From NCBI GenBank assembly GCA_027579435.1, contig JANBPK010000753.1, positions 86,925-150,924 on the forward strand: a stretch of 64,000 nucleotides of DNA, given 5' to 3'. Positions within the stretch are counted from its first letter, which is position 1. Each line of letters opens with the position of its first letter. The notes below the pieces were generated by a model. It was not told the DNA's origin. It made no database searches and was given only the letters and a program-made list of their open reading frames with translations. Positions 44,802 through 55,029 of this stretch are shown here, in pieces. A program made the translations under genes and the position numbers. Source of the stretch: Candolleomyces eurysporus (lineage: Eukaryota; Basidiomycota; Agaricomycetes; Agaricales; Psathyrellaceae).

Positions 44802-45907
44802 TTCAACTTGACCAAAGACCCTGACTCTCCCTTTGAAGAGAAAGAAAGAAAGAACGAACGAACGAACGAACGAATGAACGGCGGATGGTGTCCGAACTCT
44901 TGGACCGTGTACATTGATTGATTTCTAGTGAGTATTTTTGACTCTTTCTTGTTTATGTATATATCTGTGCCCGGTTTACTTTAGACGAAGTATAATCTCT
45001 TTCCACCTTTTGCTGTGATTCGTTGTTTATTTTCTTACTTATCGTTCTGTGCTCTCGATCTGTCTATACCTTTTTTATCCGCCTGTCAATATTTCAATCC
45101 GTCGTTTATTTGTTTATTTATTGACCTGTGAATTACTTTCTCCTCTTTTCTTTTTCGTTTCCTTCCCTCTCCTTGCACCCACACCTACGTACATGCATAC
45201 CATATTCGCGCTGGATATTTGCTTTCGACGTTTAACGACACTGCTTTTTTGTTTATTCATTTATCGTTATCGACGTCATTTCCCTTTTCTCCTCCTTCTG
45301 CCAGACCCAACCTAGACTTTGCTGCTTCTACAGCGTACTCACGTACTGTACAATTTCTTAATTCCCGTTGTTAGCGTTGTTGCTATTGTTGTTGCTTACA
45401 CGTTATACACCCTGAGTTGACCTCACGACCCGTTCAACCGTTTTTTGTTCGTCCGTTTTTTGTTCCCGTTCCTAGGATCTGGATACTCAAGCTAGACCTA
45501 CCGCCTGGACTTTCCACTCTATCACCAACACGTCATGGCCAGAAGCCCACTCCCGACTGCGAACGACGAATCGATTCACAACATGATTATGCACTCGATC
45601 GCGAACCCACACTCACCTCGATGGCCGACCGGACGAACCTTACTCGTCGCCCCTTCAATTGGGGGCAGTGTACACGTCAAGTGTACGTGTACTTACAGTG
45701 GCACTAACTCATCCATACGTAGGAGGCCTCCTGATCAAAAGAACGCGAACGTTCTGTCAATGGCCGCAATCGACGACATTAGGGAGTAAAGTTGATCGAG
45801 CTCCCTCCGGATGGATGAAATGGATTGATCTTGAATCGAATCGAATCCTTATCATTTCCTCGTTTTCCTTCCCTCCCGCCACCCAATAGCGACTCGAAAG
45901 GCTAAGC
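44802..45907. other. Intergenic region, very T/C-rich
   Basis: Long pyrimidine-rich tracts (TTTATTTG, TTTTTTGTT) and the tetranucleotide microsatellite at 44838-44880. Short frames on the plus strand have low-complexity composition and no splice partners. Likely 3' UTR and spacer. Confidence 0.5.
44838..44880. repeat. Tetranucleotide microsatellite (GAAA)n-(GAAC)n
   Basis: GAAAGAAAGAAA passes into five or more GAAC units with one GAAT interruption, directly downstream of the Ser-rich gene. Confidence 0.85.
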
Positions 45908-46722
45908 ATGACGAGCGTTTCTCAACAGTTCACTGAGTTCCTGGATCTGAGCTCCAGGTGCGGGTGGCTCTAAATACTACGTGCTAGACATCCACTCAAT
46001 AGCACGATGCAGGGTACGAACGGAGCTCCAAGCCCTCGAACGTATCTCTATGATGGGTGCAGCTGCGGGAGAGAGGTATCCTCTGCTTTTGGACGTTCAG
46101 GTGCGTAGTGGTGCATTCCTCCATACCTCGACGAGGGACTGACCTTGGATCAATGGTAATGTGCAGGAAAAATTGGATGAAGCGACTCCGAAGCTCGAAG
46201 CACTCGCTCGGGAGGTTGGGATAATCGGCCCCGGAGCCACCTTGGAAGGCCAAGCCGAGTCTGTGCTTCAAGCACCGCAGTCGTCTTTAGCAGGGGGAGA
46301 TTCGGACGCTTTGAAGGTTAGTCTAGCTAGGTCTCCTCTCCTCCTTCCCTCTCCTGGACCGTGCCGCGGTATGTCTGCATGCTCACATCGACTGTTGTAC
46401 TCTACAGCAACTCGAGAAAGACCTCACCTCGAACTTGTCGTACCTCCACTCCATCCCGGGTCTCGTTCCCTCCGCATCCGCTTCCAAAGATGAACCGAAG
46501 GGGGAGGAAAGAGAGGAGGGGGAGCTGTCAGAAGAATCTAAAGCCATCGCGGCAAGTTTCGAGAGGATGTTAGGCCACAAGCCTCATCCTAGCGAAGTGG
46601 CCTATGGGATGATTCCGGATGCGAGGACGAGGGAGGTTTGGAGGGGTATACCTATGGCCAGGCATTCGAACCAGGGCCAGGGTGGTGGAGCCACTGGAGA
46701 GGATGAAGATGGCTTGAATTGA
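45908..46722 (+). CDS. Unknown 200-aa protein with N-terminal coiled coil
   Basis: Exons 45908-45957, 46013-46100, 46167-46316 and 46408-46722 sum to 200 codons plus stop with clean GT..AG introns. N-terminal part: MTSVSQQFTEFLDLSSRVRT, then LQALERISMMGAAAGERYPL, helical. The middle is EKLDEATPKLEALAREVGII, and the C-terminal part is acidic (EEREEGELSEESKAIAASFE) followed by RMLGHKPHPSEVAYGMIPDA. No signal, membrane segment or known domain. Its 3' exon was copied with the neighbouring protease (relic at 49549-49833), so the intact gene sits just left of the right-hand duplication. Confidence 0.75.
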
Positions 46723-47280
46723 TGGTGCGTTGTGACTTGTGAATTTGAATTTGGAACTATGTAGTATTCCGCATTGCCCTTTTATAGTTTCATGGCCATT
46801 TCTTCGTTCTCATTTTCTTAAATTTTGAATCCTGTTCCCTCATTGTTTCGTATCATATCAAATTGCACTCGTCCATCGAACCTTGATTTCGCACATGGTC
46901 TGAGCTGTCTGCCCCTGCCCCCAGAAGACCTGTGGTCATTGTGCCGATGCTTCGCCCGGCAGTTCTACACATTTGGACTCGTGTGGGCTTTGTAGGCTTC
47001 CGCTCAGCGCTTCGGGTGCTGTTTGGCTCTAAAACATGCCGATCTATGTGAGAAAGACATACTGAATCGAGCGGCGGAGCTTCAAAGCTCACCACCAGTA
47101 AGTTTGGCGGGGAAAGGCTCAGAATGCCTCGAAATCGCTACCCCCACACCGAAATGGGGGATGTCCGGTTCCATCTCAAACCCAAACCTGCAAAAAACCC
47201 CTATCGTACAAGATGTCGAATGGCTCGCTAGGCGAGACTCGTCGCTCGTCGGATGAGCCAGAATGCACTAGCTCGAGGCT

Positions 47281-47457
47281 CTCGAGGAAACCCTCACATC
47301 TACACTGGCCAACCTCTACACCATCCCAATGCTCGATGAACCTCATCCACTGCCAAATAAATCTCGAGAGCAACGGAAATTTGAGCTTGGGATGACTCAG
47401 AGCGAATTCTACGGTAAAGAAGACGAGGCTGATCGTCATCGTCACAAACCACACTAG
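47281..47457 (+). pseudogene. Relic of small charged ORF (first unit)
   Basis: 59 codons open without an ATG: LEETLTSTLANLYTIPMLDE, later SREQRKFELGMTQSEFY. It resembles both the 31778 ORF (SRERRRAELGVTRAEYDELY) and, at its start, the QLEKDLTSNLSYLHSIPG line of the 45908 gene. This suggests shuffled pieces of one gene. Confidence 0.4.
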
Positions 47458-47640
47458 CACGGAGGTCCAACAAAGATAATCGCCCCAGAATGGACGGAAA
47501 TGGCCAATGTCACTATTGGTATGTGTCTTTGGAGAAACGCGGAATAAGCCTGGTTTCTGTTGACGTCTTTACCCTCCCCGGCCAACATCGCACCCATGAT
47601 TCAATCTAATCGATGGCTATGGGGACGGTGGCACGATTGG

Positions 47641-47655
47641 GATGGGCGTCCATTC
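47641..47655 (+). promoter_or_regulatory. Conserved upstream 15-mer, metzincin copy 5
   Basis: GATGGGCGTCCATTC, 439 bp before the ATG. Confidence 0.55.
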
Positions 47656-47988
47656 CGTGCACCTACCTTCAATTGACAGTGGTGAATACTAGCTCAATTG
47701 CGCGGGTTGGTGTTATTTATAGAACAAGTTTCGATCCGGCTCCAGCTAGTTCATTACGCAGGAGGCTCAAAATGCACTTCGCCCTTGACTGAATTGAGTG
47801 AATATGTATGTGCCTTGCACCTTGCTTTCGTCAGTTTGTTGACAATTTTTCCATTCTAGAATAATCGTAAGTCATGGCTAAGCTCTAAACTTGGTGTAAA
47901 TTGAGGTTGGCTGGATAGAGGTATACGTTTTTAGTTATCGCAAGGGTGCTTAAAATTGCTTGAATGTGAATTTATATTACAGAGCAGG

Positions 47989-47996
47989 TATAAATT
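47989..47996 (+). promoter_or_regulatory. TATA box of metzincin copy 5
   Basis: GGTATAAATTG context; TATAAATT begins 105 bp before the ATG. Confidence 0.65.
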
Positions 47997-48093
47997 GGGG
48001 CAAATGATCCTCCGCAGAATACTCTCTTGAGCTGTCCGCCTTCTTTTAACTGCGTGCCCGCTTGCTCTGCCCGCCAGAAGTGCTCTAACTATC

Positions 48094-49331
48094 ATGTCGA
48101 CTGCTGAACTCGACGGTACCCCGGCTCCGGAAACCACTGGGAACGACGAGACTACGTATCCCGAATGGTACAGCCGGGTCTGTGCGGACCTCAGTCGACT
48201 CCCCAGCGCTGCTGGTGGTGATCGACTTGACGGCATGCGCGCAGTTCTTACTAGGGCTTCGAGGATGTGGGACAATGGTCAGGTCTGTGTCTCTTTTCCT
48301 TAAACGAGTTGCTAGTTCACTGACGTTCTGTCGGCGTAACGTCTCCCTACAGGTTATCACCTGCGCCTTCGTCAAACCCACGCGTGACGCCATCCAACAA
48401 GCCAAAGTAATCTCAGTCGCCAAAGAATGGGAGCGCTACGCCAACATCAAACTCGATTTCGAGTCCGCCGCAAAGGACCCCCTGAGCGCTATCATCCGCA
48501 TTTCGTTTGACCCGAGATTAGGTAACTGGTCCACAGTTGGGAAGGACGCTCTTCATCCGCGAGAGGGTCGGGCTACGATGAATATCGGGTTGGCGTATAG
48601 TTGGACCACAACGGAGGCGGCCCCAGAGGAGAGAGAGGTTGTCTTGCACGAGTTTGGGCATGCAATTGGGTACTTGCATGAACATCAGAGTCCGAGAAGG
48701 GGGGATAAGTTGAAGCTGAAGGAGGAAGGTTGGTCAAGGTCTTGGTCCTTTCGGCCCCTGGCAGTGTGCTATTTATCGCTGACCGGTCTCTGTTTACTTC
48801 TCTAGTGGTTATCGAGTATTTCAAGGAGACTCAACATCCAGCTTGGACTGAGGAAGAGACTCGCCGCAACTTCCTCGACGTTTACAACCGATATGAAGTT
48901 AGTAACTACTCAACCGTCGACTTGAGTTCTATCATGATGTAAGTCCTCCGAGCTACAAAACCCTAACTATGTAACCAACTCGAATCGTTTTTCGTAGGTA
49001 CTGGATGCCCGCCCAATTCAACGAGCAAGAAATAGAGATCCCCCCCAACTCCGAGTTGTCTGCGCTCGACAAAGCATTTGCCTTCCTCAACTACCCCTTC
49101 CTCGGGGGCCTCACCTCCTCCGACGCCTCCCACACCCTGGACAACGCTCTCAACACCATCGGTATCACTGGCAAGTTCAGAGAAAGTATCACGGCCGAGT
49201 TTAACGAGAACGACTGGCGGGGCGTGAGAGCCGAGTTCACAAGGTGGGCGTTGGACGCAAAGGCCGAGGCAAGCAAGAAAGATGCGGTTGCTGAGAGAGA
49301 GGCGGAGGTTGAGGCTCAGATCGATTCATGA
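48094..49331 (+). CDS. Metzincin-type zinc metallopeptidase, copy 5
   Basis: Exons 48094-48282, 48353-48728, 48806-48938 and 48998-49331; 343 aa, intact. Zinc motif LHEFGHAIGYLHEHQSPRR; Met-turn SIMMYWMP (Trp after Tyr, shared only with copy 6). Exon 2 starts VITCAFVKPTRDAIQQAKVI where paralogues have VLTCAFV. First plus-strand member after the strand switch; its partner is copy 6. Confidence 0.9.
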
Positions 49332-49548
49332 ACCCCTACGAACACTTCGAGGTTCGTTTGGTGAGTGTCTCATGAAGGAGCAGAATCAAGCAGGTTTAAA
49401 CTGGAATGTGGTGTGAATTCGAATGTGTAAATCGAGCAGTATTTCGCGCCTCTGTATGATAGGATCTACCTGAGTCGGCGCAGAGATGGCTCTGGATCGG
49501 TGGTACTTACGGCAAAATGGTGTCGCTTTCGGTAGTCCATTCCGAACG

Positions 49549-49833
49549 TACCTTCACTCCATCCCGGGCCTCGTTCCCACCTCATCCGCTTCCAAAGATG
49601 AACAGAAGGGGGAGGAAAGAGAGGAGGGGGAGCTGTCAGAAGAATCCAAAGCCATCACGGCAAGCTAAGAGAGGATTTTGGGCCACAAACCTCATCCTAG
49701 CGAAGTGGCGTATGGGATAGTTGTGGATGCGAGGACGAGGGAGGTTTGGAGGAGTATACCTATGGCCAGGCCTCCGAATCAGGGCCAGGGTGGTTGGGCT
49801 GCTGGAGAGGGTGCTGATGGTGGGCTGGATTGA
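49549..49833 (+). pseudogene. 3'-end relic of the 45908-46722 gene
   Basis: Aligns with the last exon from YLHSIPGLVP on. The Phe codon in AASFERMLG is replaced by TAA (SEESKAITAS*), after which the frame continues ERILGHKPHPSEVAYG.. to a TGA at 49831-49833. No start or upstream exons. Confidence 0.85.
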
Positions 49834-50290
49834 TGAGCTGTGACTTGTGGATCTGAATTTTTTTGGAACTATTGCCCTTGCATAGTTCCACGGCCATGTT
49901 TTCGTTCTACGGCCATGTTTTCGTTCTCATTCTCTTAAATTTTTTGCACATATCCTAAACTGTGTGGCCCCGCCCAAAAAACCTGTGGTAAATGTGCAGA
50001 TGCTTCGCTCGGCAGTTCTCCGAGGCATTTGGACTCGTGTAAGGCGTTTGGCTGTAGTAAAGCCTGCAGCAATCCATGTGAGAAAAACATACTGAATTGA
50101 GCGACGGAGCTTAAAAGCTGTCCATCACTGCACAGGTTTGGCGGGGCAAGGCTCAGAATGCCTCGGAATCGCAGCCCTCGCCCCGAACTGCACGACGTCC
50201 GAGTCCAGACCTGCAGGAGCCTTCCATCGTACATGATATCGAATGGTTCGCTAGTCAAGACTTGTCGCCCGTCGGATGAGTCAGAATGCA

Positions 50291-50382
50291 CTCGAGGAGA
50301 TCCTCACATCCGCATTAGCCAACCTCCACACCATCCCATGCTCGACGAACCTTATCCACCGCCGAAGAAATCTCGAGAGTAA
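50291..50382 (+). pseudogene. Relic of small charged ORF (second unit)
   Basis: LEEILTSALANLHTIP matches the 47281 relic; one base is then missing relative to it, and the shifted frame ends at TAA after KKSRE. Confidence 0.4.
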
Positions 50383-50663
50383 CGCAAGGTCGAGCTTGTG
50401 ATGACTCAAGGTGAATGCGGTAAACTGTACGAAGACGACGCTGACCATCGCCTTCACAAACCCTACCGGGAAGGAGGTCCAACACAGATAATCGCCCCAG
50501 AATGACCGGAAGTGGCCAATGCTACTATTGGTATGTGTTTCTCGAGCCTTTGGGAAAACGCAGAATAAGCCTGGCTTCGTTGAAGCCCTTACTCCCCGGC
50601 CTACAACACTGCACCCATGATTCAATCTAATCGATGGCTTTGGGGAGACGATGCCACGATGGA

Positions 50664-50678
50664 GATGGGCGTCCATTC
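50664..50678 (+). promoter_or_regulatory. Conserved upstream 15-mer, metzincin copy 6
   Basis: GATGGGCGTCCATTC, 465 bp before the ATG. Confidence 0.55.
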
Positions 50679-51036
50679 CACACATTGACACCTAGACTGA
50701 ATTCACAGTGGCGAATCCTGGCTCAATTGTGCGAGTTGTTGTTATTTATAGAACAAGTTTCGATTCGGCTACAACTACTCTATTAGGAGTACGCAGGAGG
50801 CTCAAAATGCTCTTTGCCCTCAACTGAATCAATTGAGCGAGTATGTGCCTTGTACCTTTCTTTCGTCCTTTTGTTGACGATTTTTCCATTCTTCGTAACT
50901 CATGGTTAAGCTCCGACCTTAATGTAACTTCATGCGCATTGAGGTTGGCTAGATAGAGAAATACGTTTTTCGTTATCGCAAGGGCGCTTAACATCGCTTG
51001 AATGCGAGTTTATATTACATGGCAGCTTGGCACTCG

Positions 51037-51043
51037 TATAAAT
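51037..51043 (+). promoter_or_regulatory. TATA box of metzincin copy 6
   Basis: TATAAAT, beginning 106 bp before the ATG. Confidence 0.6.
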
Positions 51044-51142
51044 CAGAGCGATAGTTCCTTCACAGTATACTCTCTCGAGTTGCCCGCCTTCTTTGAGCTC
51101 CGTGCCCGCTTCTTCTGCCCGCCGGAAGTGCGCCTAACTATC

Positions 51143-52390
51143 ATGTCTACTGCTGAACTCGACAGTACGCCTGCTGCCTGGGCTCCGGAAACCACCGGGG
51201 ACGAGACTACGTATCCCGAATGGTACAGCCGGGTCTGTGTGGACCTCAGTCGACTCTCCAGTGCTGGTGGTGGTGATCGACTCGACGGCATGCGCGCGGT
51301 TCTTACTAGGGCTTCGCGGATGTGGGACAATGGTCAGGTCTGTGTCTCTTTTCCTCCAACGATTTACTAGCTCATTGACGTTCTGTCGGCGTAACATCTC
51401 ACTGCAGGTTCTCACCTGCGCCTTCGTCAAACCCGCGGGTGACGCCATCCGACAAGCCAAAGTAATCTCAGTCGCCAAAGAATGGGAGCGCTACGCCAAC
51501 ATCAAACTCGATTTCGAGTCCGCCGCAAAGAACCCCCTGGACGCTATCATCCGCATTTCGTTTGACCCGTACTTAGGTACCTGGTCTACAGTTGGGAAGG
51601 ACGCTCTTCATCCGCGAGAGGGTCGGGCTACGATGAACTTTGCGTTTCTGTTTAATAACCCGACGGAGGCGTCGCCGGAAGAGAGAAGAAATATCTTGCA
51701 TGAATTTGGGCATGTAATTGGGTATTTGCATGAACATCAGAGTCCGAGAAGGGGGGATAAGTTGAAGTTAAAGGAGGAAGGTTGGTCACGGTCTTGGTCC
51801 TTTCGACCCCTGCCAGTGTGCTATTTATTGCTGACCGATCGCTATTTACTTCTCTAGTGGTTATTGAGTGGCTCAAGAGGACCCAGAATCCGCCTTGGAC
51901 TGAGGAAGAAACTCGCCGCAATGTCCTCAACGTATACAACCGATATGCAGTTAGCAACTACTCAACCGTCGACTTGACTTCTATCATGATGTAAGCCCTC
52001 CAAGGTACAAAACCCTAACGTTATAACCAACTCGAATTGTTTTTCGCAGGTACTGGATGCCCGCCCAATTTAACGAGCAAGAAATAGAGATCCCCCCCCA
52101 ACTACGAGTTGTCTGCGCTCGATAAAGCATTTGCCTTCCTCAACTACCCCTTTATCGGAGGCCTCACCTCCTCCGACGCCTCTCAAACCCTGGACAACGC
52201 TCTCAACACCATCGGTGTCACTGGCAAGTTCAGAGAAAGTATCACGGCCGAATTCAATGTGAACGACTGGAGGGGTGTGAGAGCTGAGTTTACAAGGTGG
52301 GCGTTGAATGCAAAGGCTGAGGCAAGCAAGAAGGAGGCGGTGGCTGAGAGAGAGGCTCAGGCGGAGATTGGGATTCAGACCGATTCATGA
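51143..52390 (+). CDS. Metzincin-type zinc metallopeptidase, copy 6 (frameshift in C-run)
   Basis: Exons 51143-51337, 51408-51780, 51858-51990 and 52050-52390; 346 aa if one C of the run at 52092-52099 is ignored. As written, the run has one C more than in copy 5 and exon 4 shifts frame after EIEIPP, with an early stop. The zinc motif reads HEFGHVIGYLHEHQSPRR (Ala to Val); Met-turn SIMMYWMP. A homopolymer error is possible, as elsewhere in this window, but here no N marks it. If real, the C-terminal domain would be lost while the catalytic site stays. Confidence 0.82.
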
Positions 52391-52914
52391 ACCTCTACGA
52401 GCACTTTGGGTCGAGGTTCGTTTGGTGAAAGTATCAAGTAAATTTGAACTCAGTGAATGTCGTGTAAATTCGAATTCGTTAATCTAGCAACATTTCGCGG
52501 CGACGCATCGTTGGCTCTACCGGGTTGGTCAGCACATAGCACCCAGCAAATGTACTAATCTTCATTTCAATGGCCACCGGCAGCGGCGCACTGCCCTTCT
52601 ACATGCAACCATCCCCTTCGAGGGGTCCGGCTCCCTTCTCTGGTACGCCTCCACCTTCTCGTACAACGTAACAGAACAGACGGGTCCCGGGAACCATCCG
52701 ATACATTCACCTGATTTTGGCTGTTCTAAGTACCTCTTCGTAACGTCGATCGACTGCCTCGTACATTTTGTCATGTTCAGCCCAAGCTCAGCCCTCCGTC
52801 ACTCTCGAAATTCATGGACGGTTGATAAGGCTCGTCGAGCTTCGGGACGGTGCAGAGATAGGTTAGAGTGGACTGCTCCATATCGACCGGCCGAGGAGAT
52901 GGTGGCACGGTGGA

Positions 52915-52929
52915 GATGGGCGTCCATTC
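52915..52929 (+). promoter_or_regulatory. Conserved upstream 15-mer, metzincin copy 7
   Basis: GATGGGCGTCCATTC, 416 bp before the ATG. Confidence 0.55.
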
Positions 52930-53239
52930 ACCTGCCCATCCAATACTGTTGTGTCGGAGTTATTTTTAGGACAAGTCTGAATCAGGCTGCTGGTGGTCCG
53001 TTGTAGTAGCACGCAGGAGGCTCAAAATGTACTCTGCTCTCGGCTGCGTTGAGCAAGTACGTGCCTTGTACCTTTCTTCCGTTTCTTTCTATTGACTGTT
53101 TTCATCCTAGATCTCTGCTAGGAGCTTTCGTTATCCCATAGTTAAGCTCCGATCCTGCACGCCTACATCCTAAGATGAGGTGCAGATGACACGTTCAACT
53201 TATCGTTATCGGTGAGCTGACGTAGGAAGTTTGAGGTGG

Positions 53240-53247
53240 TATAAATT
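53240..53247 (+). promoter_or_regulatory. TATA box of metzincin copy 7
   Basis: GGTATAAATTG context; TATAAATT begins 105 bp before the ATG. Confidence 0.65.
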
Positions 53248-53344
53248 GCGAATATTCTTCCTCAATATGCTATGTGGGCTCCCCCGCCTTCTCTGAACTC
53301 TGTGCCCGCTTCCTCTGCTCGCCAGTACTACTTCAAAGACTATC

Positions 53345-54604
53345 ATGTCTGCTGCTGAAGTCGACAGCACCCTTGCAGTGTCGGCTCAAGAGACCACCGC
53401 AGACGACGAGACTACGTATCCCGAATGGTACAGCCGGGTCTGTACAGGCCTGAGCCGATTACCCAGCGCTGCTGGTAATAGTCGACTTGACGGAATGCGC
53501 GCAATTCTTACTAGGGCTTTGTGGATGTGGGACAATGGACAGGTCTGTGTCTCTCTTTCCTCATTAGGTCTACTAATTCACTGACGCATTCTGTCGCGAT
53601 GACGTCTCATTACAGGTCCTCACCTGTGCCTTTGTCGAAACCCCGGGCAATGACATCCAACAATCCAAAGTAATCTCAATCGCCAAAGAATGGGAGCGCT
53701 ACGCCAACATCAAACTCGATTTTGAGTCCACCGCGAAGAACCCAGAGGAAGCTATCATCCGTATTTCGTTCTCTGCGCCAGGATTCCCCACATGGTCCCA
53801 CATTGGGAAGACCGCTTTAGCTGAGATCCGGGGTCGGGCTACTATGGGTTTGGGGCAGGTGTATCCCCACAGCGCGAACGCGAATCCCGCCGAGAGAGGT
53901 GTCATTTTGCATGAGTTTGGCCATGCGCTTGGGTATTTAGATGAACATCAGAGTCCGAGGAGGGGGGATAAGTTGAAGTTGAAGGAGAAAGGTTAGTACA
54001 TGTTGCTGCTTCTATTTACACGATATTAATACCCCAGGTTGTTGATTCGGACTCTTCGCAGAGGCTATTGAGTTTTTCAAGAGCGTTATGTTTCCATCCT
54101 GGACTGAAGAAGACACCCGCCGCTTCTTCCTCAACGTATACAACCAGCGTGAAGTGAGCAATTACTCGAGCGTGGACTTGACTTCTATCATGATGTGAGT
54201 AAAATGAATACGCCACAACAAAGCTGAAAAGAGAGTGATCATTCTTGTGTCTTCAACTCGCATGCAGGTATTTCATGCCCGCCGAACTAAACGAACAAGG
54301 AATAGAAATTCCCCCAAACTACGAGTTGTCTGCCCTCGACAAAGCATTTGCCTTCCTCAACTACCCCTTCCTCGGGGGCCCTGCCCCCGACGCCTCCCAC
54401 ACCCTGGACAACGCACTCGACACTATCGGTGTCACTGGCAAGTTCAGAGAAAGTATCACGGCCGAGTTCAACGAGAACGACTGGCGAGGTGTGAGAGCTG
54501 AGTTTGCAAGGTGGGCGTTGAATGCAAAGGCTGAGGCAAGCAAGGAGGAGGCGGTGGCTGAGAGAGAAGCTGAGGCAGGGTTTGGGGTTCAGACCGGTTC
54601 TTGA
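53345..54604 (+). CDS. Metzincin-type zinc metallopeptidase, copy 7 (third ligand His to Asp)
   Basis: Exons 53345-53542, 53616-53991, 54062-54194 and 54268-54604; 347 aa, no frame defect. The zinc motif is HEFGHALGYLDEHQSPRR: the third zinc ligand His of HExxHxxGxxH is Asp, as in snapalysin-type HExxHxxGxxD enzymes. The segment before it is also changed (ATMGLGQVYPHSANANPAER, against ATMNFGW.. in paralogues). The Met-turn SIMMYFMP is kept. Either catalysis persists with an Asp ligand or the copy has changed role. Upstream TATA box and 15-mer are conserved. Confidence 0.88.
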
Positions 54605-55029
54605 ACCCCTCCGGGCTCTTTGAGTTGGGGCTCGAAAGCGTCTCATGAAGAAGCAGAATCAAGTAGATTTGGACATGAATGTAATGTAAATTTGAATTTG
54701 TAAATCGAGCAATATTCTCGCGGCTCTGTATACTAGACTCTACCTGGGTCGGCGCAGAGATGGCTCCGAATCCGTGGTACTTACAGCAAGATGGTGTCGC
54801 TTTTGATAGTCCATTCCGGATGCGTTCCATTCTACTTGCCACGGACGGTGTTACTTCCTCTCCGCTCGATGGAGCTCTGGGGTGACTTGAGAGAGCCAAA
54901 ATCGATCCTCAGCGGTCACGGGTCAAGAGAAGTATAAAGTTCACTGGCTGTTTATGTATTTTTGCGGTTCTTTCCCCTTCAGCACTCCCACCGGCTTCCA
55001 TCGAGACTCATCCTCACTCCACCTGAGCT
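54605..55029. other. Spacer between metzincin copies 7 and 8
   Basis: The left part (to about 54825) resembles the 3' flank of copy 5 (49332-49545), including GTCGGCGCAGAGATGGCTC. The right part holds the copy-8 TATA box. No gene. Confidence 0.55.
54933..54939 (+). promoter_or_regulatory. TATA box of metzincin copy 8
   Basis: TATAAAG, beginning 97 bp before the ATG. Confidence 0.55.

Larger units (their letters stand above)
46723..48093. other. Spacer upstream of metzincin copy 5
   Basis: Noncoding apart from the relic at 47281-47457. It contains the upstream cassette from about 47600, including the 15-mer and a GTTATTTATAGAACAAGT stretch, and the TATA box. Confidence 0.5.
46438..49331. repeat. 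Right-arm segmental duplication, first unit
   Basis: 3' part of the 45908 gene, spacer with the 47281 relic, upstream cassette and metzincin copy 5. The same order and similar sequence are found at 49549-52390. Confidence 0.8.
49834..51142. other. Spacer upstream of metzincin copy 6
   Basis: Duplicate of 46723-48093 with indels. Contains the relic at 50291-50382, the 15-mer, and the TATA box. A 19-bp block around CGGCCATGTTTTCGTTCT is repeated in tandem near 49890-49928. No gene. Confidence 0.5.
49549..52390. repeat. Right-arm segmental duplication, second unit
   Basis: Matches 46438-49331: gene-3'-end relic, spacer with relic, upstream cassette, metzincin copy 6. The left junction near 49549 joins the 3' flank of copy 5 (similar to that of copy 7 up to about 54825) to the middle of the 45908 gene's last exon. 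Confidence 0.8.
52391..53344. other. 3' flank of copy 6 and upstream cassette of copy 7
   Basis: Sequence from 52430 to 52530 resembles, on the opposite strand, the 3' flank of copies 3 and 4 (AAATTCGAATTCGTTAATCTAG, about 20 bp apart). From about 52900 it is the copy-7 upstream cassette. Noncoding. Confidence 0.5.

Noticed and set aside
45049..45789. Plus-strand frames of 84-96 codons after the Ser-rich gene
   Set aside because: Low-complexity Leu/Phe/Tyr readings of a T/C-rich tract; more likely UTR or spacer.
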